Below, piece by piece: positions 40,648 through 42,692 of a DNA stretch of 42,692 nt. Numbering within the stretch: the stretch's first letter is position 1; each line of letters opens with the position of its first letter. This DNA is from Candidatus Polarisedimenticolaceae bacterium (lineage in GTDB: Bacteria > Pseudomonadota > Gammaproteobacteria > Chromatiales > Chromatiaceae). Location of the stretch: positions 1 through 42,692 of the forward strand of contig JAKISI010000030.1 in assembly GCA_021648685.1 (NCBI GenBank). The letters run 5' to 3'. The notes below the pieces were generated by a model. It ran no database searches. It saw only the letters and a list, made by a program, of their open reading frames with translations, and had not been told where the DNA came from. The position numbers and the translations under genes are program-made.

Positions 40648-42425
40648 AGCGTCTGCCGGGTGATGTCTACAAAGAGTTTGATTTTTTGGCCGGGTTGCAG
40701 GTACTTGCTGGGCAGGGTGTTCCATTTTCTAAGGTCTGCTACAGAGACATTGAAACGTGTGGCAATGCGCGACAGTGAGTCACCTTTGCGAACCCGGTAG
40801 TTTACTGAGCTGTGCTTTGCCAGGGGGCTGTTCCGCATCCCGGATGGGAGTGTAGCTACCGCAAGCTTACTGCCTGGGCTGCTCTTTTTCTTTGTCCAGA
40901 TCACCAGCTTCTGCCCAGGCTTAAGGATATCCCTGGGTGCCATGCCGTTCCATTTCGCCAGTGTGCGATGGTTGACCTTAAAGCTGCGGGAGATGTCCCA
41001 CAGGTTGTCTCCAGGGCGCACGGTGTAGCTGATTTTTGTCCCGCTCCGCGAGCTGTTCTGGAGCCGGTTTTTGCGTTGTTGGGTGCTAAAGGCGTAGTGC
41101 TCCAGACTTTTGCTTGAGATGGGGATCAGCAGATGCCTGCCCGTCCGGATCTGGGTGCCACGGATCTTGTTGACCTGCTGTAGCAGGGCCACTGTGGTGT
41201 TGTGCCGATGGGCAATGGTGCCGAGGTTATCGCCGTTTTTGATTTTGTAGCGCTTCCAGCGCAGGCGCTTGTCATCATCCAGTGCAGCCAGTTTCTGTTT
41301 GAAGGGTTCAACGCTATCGACCGGCAGCTGTAGCCGGTGCGGCCCCTGCGGGTCGGTCGCCCAGCGGTTGAATCCCGGGTTGAGGTGGTAGAGTTCCTGG
41401 ATGGTGATCCCCGCCATCTCGGCGGCCAGCGCAAGATCCAGCTGTGTGCCAATATCGACACTGGCAAAGTGGGGTTCGTTCGGGAGCGGGGCAAAGTGGA
41501 TGCCCAGACTCTCTGATTGGGCAAGCAGCCGGGCGAAGGCCAGCAGGCGTGGCACATAGCTTTTGGTCTCGCGTGGCAGATCCAGTGACCAGAAATCGGT
41601 CGCCTTGCCCCGCTTTTTATTCTTTCTTATGGCGCGTGATACGGTGCTAGCGCCGGCGTTATAGGAGGCCAGCGCCAACTCCCAGTCGCCGTCAAAGCGA
41701 TTGGCCAGTGATTGCAGATAGTCCAGTGCCGCCTGGGTGGCTGAGACTACATCGCGTCGGCCGTCGTACCACCAGTTCTGCTTCAGGCCGAAGTACTTGC
41801 CGGTGGATGGGATGAACTGCCATAGCCCCGCAGCCCTGCCGTGTGAGTAGGCAAAGGGTTGGAAGGCGCTCTCGACGACGGGTAGCAGTGCCAGCTCGCT
41901 GGGCATGCCTCTCTTCTCAATCTCTTCCAGAATAAAATGGAGATAGGGCTGAGCCCGCGTCTGGATGCGCTTTACATAATCGGCATGCGAGGTGAACCAT
42001 TTGAACTCATGGTCGATGCGTGAATTGTTGGGGATGGTGAGCTGATAGCCGGCCAGGGTTCGTTGCCAAAGGTCGTGGTGTGCTGCCTCCTCAATAGCTG
42101 CTGCTGACTCCAGGGCGGCAGGCTCAATGGCTGTTGTTGCGGTGTGCGCTTCTGGCTCTTCGGTTGAGAAGTCTGGGGCAGGCTCCAGCACTGGCTCTGT
42201 GGGCTCGGTAAACGCAGTCTCTACCGTGGCAAGCAGTGCCGTTACCTCTTGTCTATCCGGGGTACTCTCCGGTTCTGCCTTGGGTGGCAGAGGGTCAGGG
42301 GTGAGGCTTGGGAAGTTTGCAAAAAAGGACGTGGATGGCTCCCCTTTTTGTGGCAATCCCTGGCAGCCTGTCAGGAGCAGGGCGGTGAGCAGGGCCAAAC
42401 TTTTTCGAAACAGGTGGGCAGGCAT
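40644..42425 (-). CDS. mltD: Membrane-bound lytic murein transglycosylase D
   Basis: 593 residues. Lipoprotein signal with lipobox LTGC (Cys21), a Pro/Glu-rich linker, then the SLT catalytic domain (~150-330) with catalytic Glu in LALLPVVESAFQPFAYSHGR, AAGLWQFIPSTGKYFGL and ALASYNAGASTVSRA. Three LysM peptidoglycan-binding repeats follow (~397-440, ~463-508, ~541-587: YRVRKGDSLSRIATRFNVSV). Cleaves glycan strands with 1,6-anhydro ends in the periplasm, anchored to the outer membrane. E. coli MltD has two LysM repeats, so three is on the long side. Confidence 0.95.
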   Translation of the reverse strand: MPAHLFRKSLALLTALLLTGCQGLPQKGEPSTSFFANFPSLTPDPLPPKAEPESTPDRQEVTALLATVETAFTEPTEPVLEPAPDFSTEEPEAHTATTAIEPAALESAAAIEEAAHHDLWQRTLAGYQLTIPNNSRIDHEFKWFTSHADYVKRIQTRAQPYLHFILEEIEKRGMPSELALLPVVESAFQPFAYSHGRAAGLWQFIPSTGKYFGLKQNWWYDGRRDVVSATQAALDYLQSLANRFDGDWELALASYNAGASTVSRAIRKNKKRGKATDFWSLDLPRETKSYVPRLLAFARLLAQSESLGIHFAPLPNEPHFASVDIGTQLDLALAAEMAGITIQELYHLNPGFNRWATDPQGPHRLQLPVDSVEPFKQKLAALDDDKRLRWKRYKIKNGDNLGTIAHRHNTTVALLQQVNKIRGTQIRTGRHLLIPISSKSLEHYAFSTQQRKNRLQNSSRSGTKISYTVRPGDNLWDISRSFKVNHRTLAKWNGMAPRDILKPGQKLVIWTKKKSSPGSKLAVATLPSGMRNSPLAKHSSVNYRVRKGDSLSRIATRFNVSVADLRKWNTLPSKYLQPGQKIKLFVDITRQTL

Positions 42426-42583
42426 CAGATCTCCAGAATTATTTTTGTGTGGTTTGAGCCACAGTCACAGTATAGTGTCGGCGCAGCTGTTACAGGCTGA
42501 AGCGAAGTGATAAAAATTTCGCCGATTATATGGATGTCATCACACTTTTTCCAGCTAACGCCGCTTTAATTTTCCATGCGTAA

Positions 42584-42656
42584 GGTTTAAACCTTCGCCT
42601 TTCAGGCGAACAGATTTATCTCTCAGCAGTAGGAGTTGCTAGGATGCTTCCCTAGT
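42584..42656 (+). mobile_element. IS200/IS605 left-end hairpins
   Basis: A perfect palindrome GGTTTAAACC (42584-42593), a hairpin TTCGCCT-TTC-AGGCGAA (42594-42610) and a later stem CTAGG/CCTAG near 42639-42655 precede a tnpA-like start. Hairpin ends and a structured 5' leader that limits transposase translation are usual in this family. The rest of the element is beyond the window. Confidence 0.5.
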
Positions 42657-42672
42657 TACTGGGGGATAAGAG

Positions 42673-42692
42673 ATGAAATATCGGTATGGTAG
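42673..42692 (+). CDS. Start of an IS200/IS605 tnpA (partial)
   Basis: ATG 42673 with GGGGGA upstream begins MKYRYG and runs off the window. IS200/IS605 Y1 transposases commonly begin M-x-YRxGSHTVYxxxYH, so the identity is plausible given the hairpins just upstream. Six codons cannot prove it. Confidence 0.4.

Overview
The window looks like chromosomal DNA of a free-living or symbiotic gammaproteobacterium, possibly a sulfur-oxidiser relative. The evidence is the gene families and their order (exbB-exbD-lpxK-trm112-kdsB, a BtuB/BtuFCD cobalamin locus, MscK, MltD, UvrB, CbpA/CbpM). No rRNA or tRNA gene was found, so placement below class is a guess.

Left edge (1-1700): stacked mobile-element debris. 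There is the 3' tail of a TnpB-type gene with an omega-RNA-like hairpin series, the 3' end of an ISL3-type transposase, and a complete ISAzo13-family element with terminal inverted repeats. 1740-10004: Na/Pi symporter, metallo-beta-lactamase-fold hydrolase, HDOD protein, universal stress protein, minor pseudopilin, aminotransferase and uvrB. 10174-15853: a response regulator with an unrecognised C-terminal domain, an 827-base stretch without a convincing gene, the operon exbB-exbD-lpxK-trm112-kdsB, a decayed phage-type lysozyme, and a small conserved protein. 15929-21403: promoter, cobalamin riboswitch, btuB, a strong palindromic repeat, btuF-btuC-btuD and a small membrane protein. 21441-25466: CPA2 antiporter, M48 protease, cbpM and cbpA, all on the minus strand.

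25490-36974 is a defence island built around a type III-B CRISPR-Cas system. A minus-strand operon cas6-cmr1-cmr2-cmr3-cmr4-cmr5-cmr6 is followed by a 155-bp MITE-like palindrome, a hicAB toxin-antitoxin pair, csx16 (probable ring nuclease), an undescribed two-helix membrane protein, a frameshifted and truncated reverse-transcriptase remnant, a plus-strand Phd/PIN toxin-antitoxin pair, an orphan cas2 and a four-repeat CRISPR array. The distal repeat of the array is fused to a truncated IS200-type transposase. I read this as a former RT-Cas1/Cas2-equipped Cmr system. Its adaptation module has collapsed (RT broken, no cas1 in the window), while interference, crRNA processing and cyclic-oligoadenylate signalling genes (Cmr2 with GGDD, Csx16) look intact. 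The membrane protein is the best candidate for an undescribed accessory or effector.

Right edge (36975-42692): a large MscK-type mechanosensitive channel, convergent with the MltD-type LysM lytic transglycosylase, then the left end of another IS200/IS605 element running off the window.
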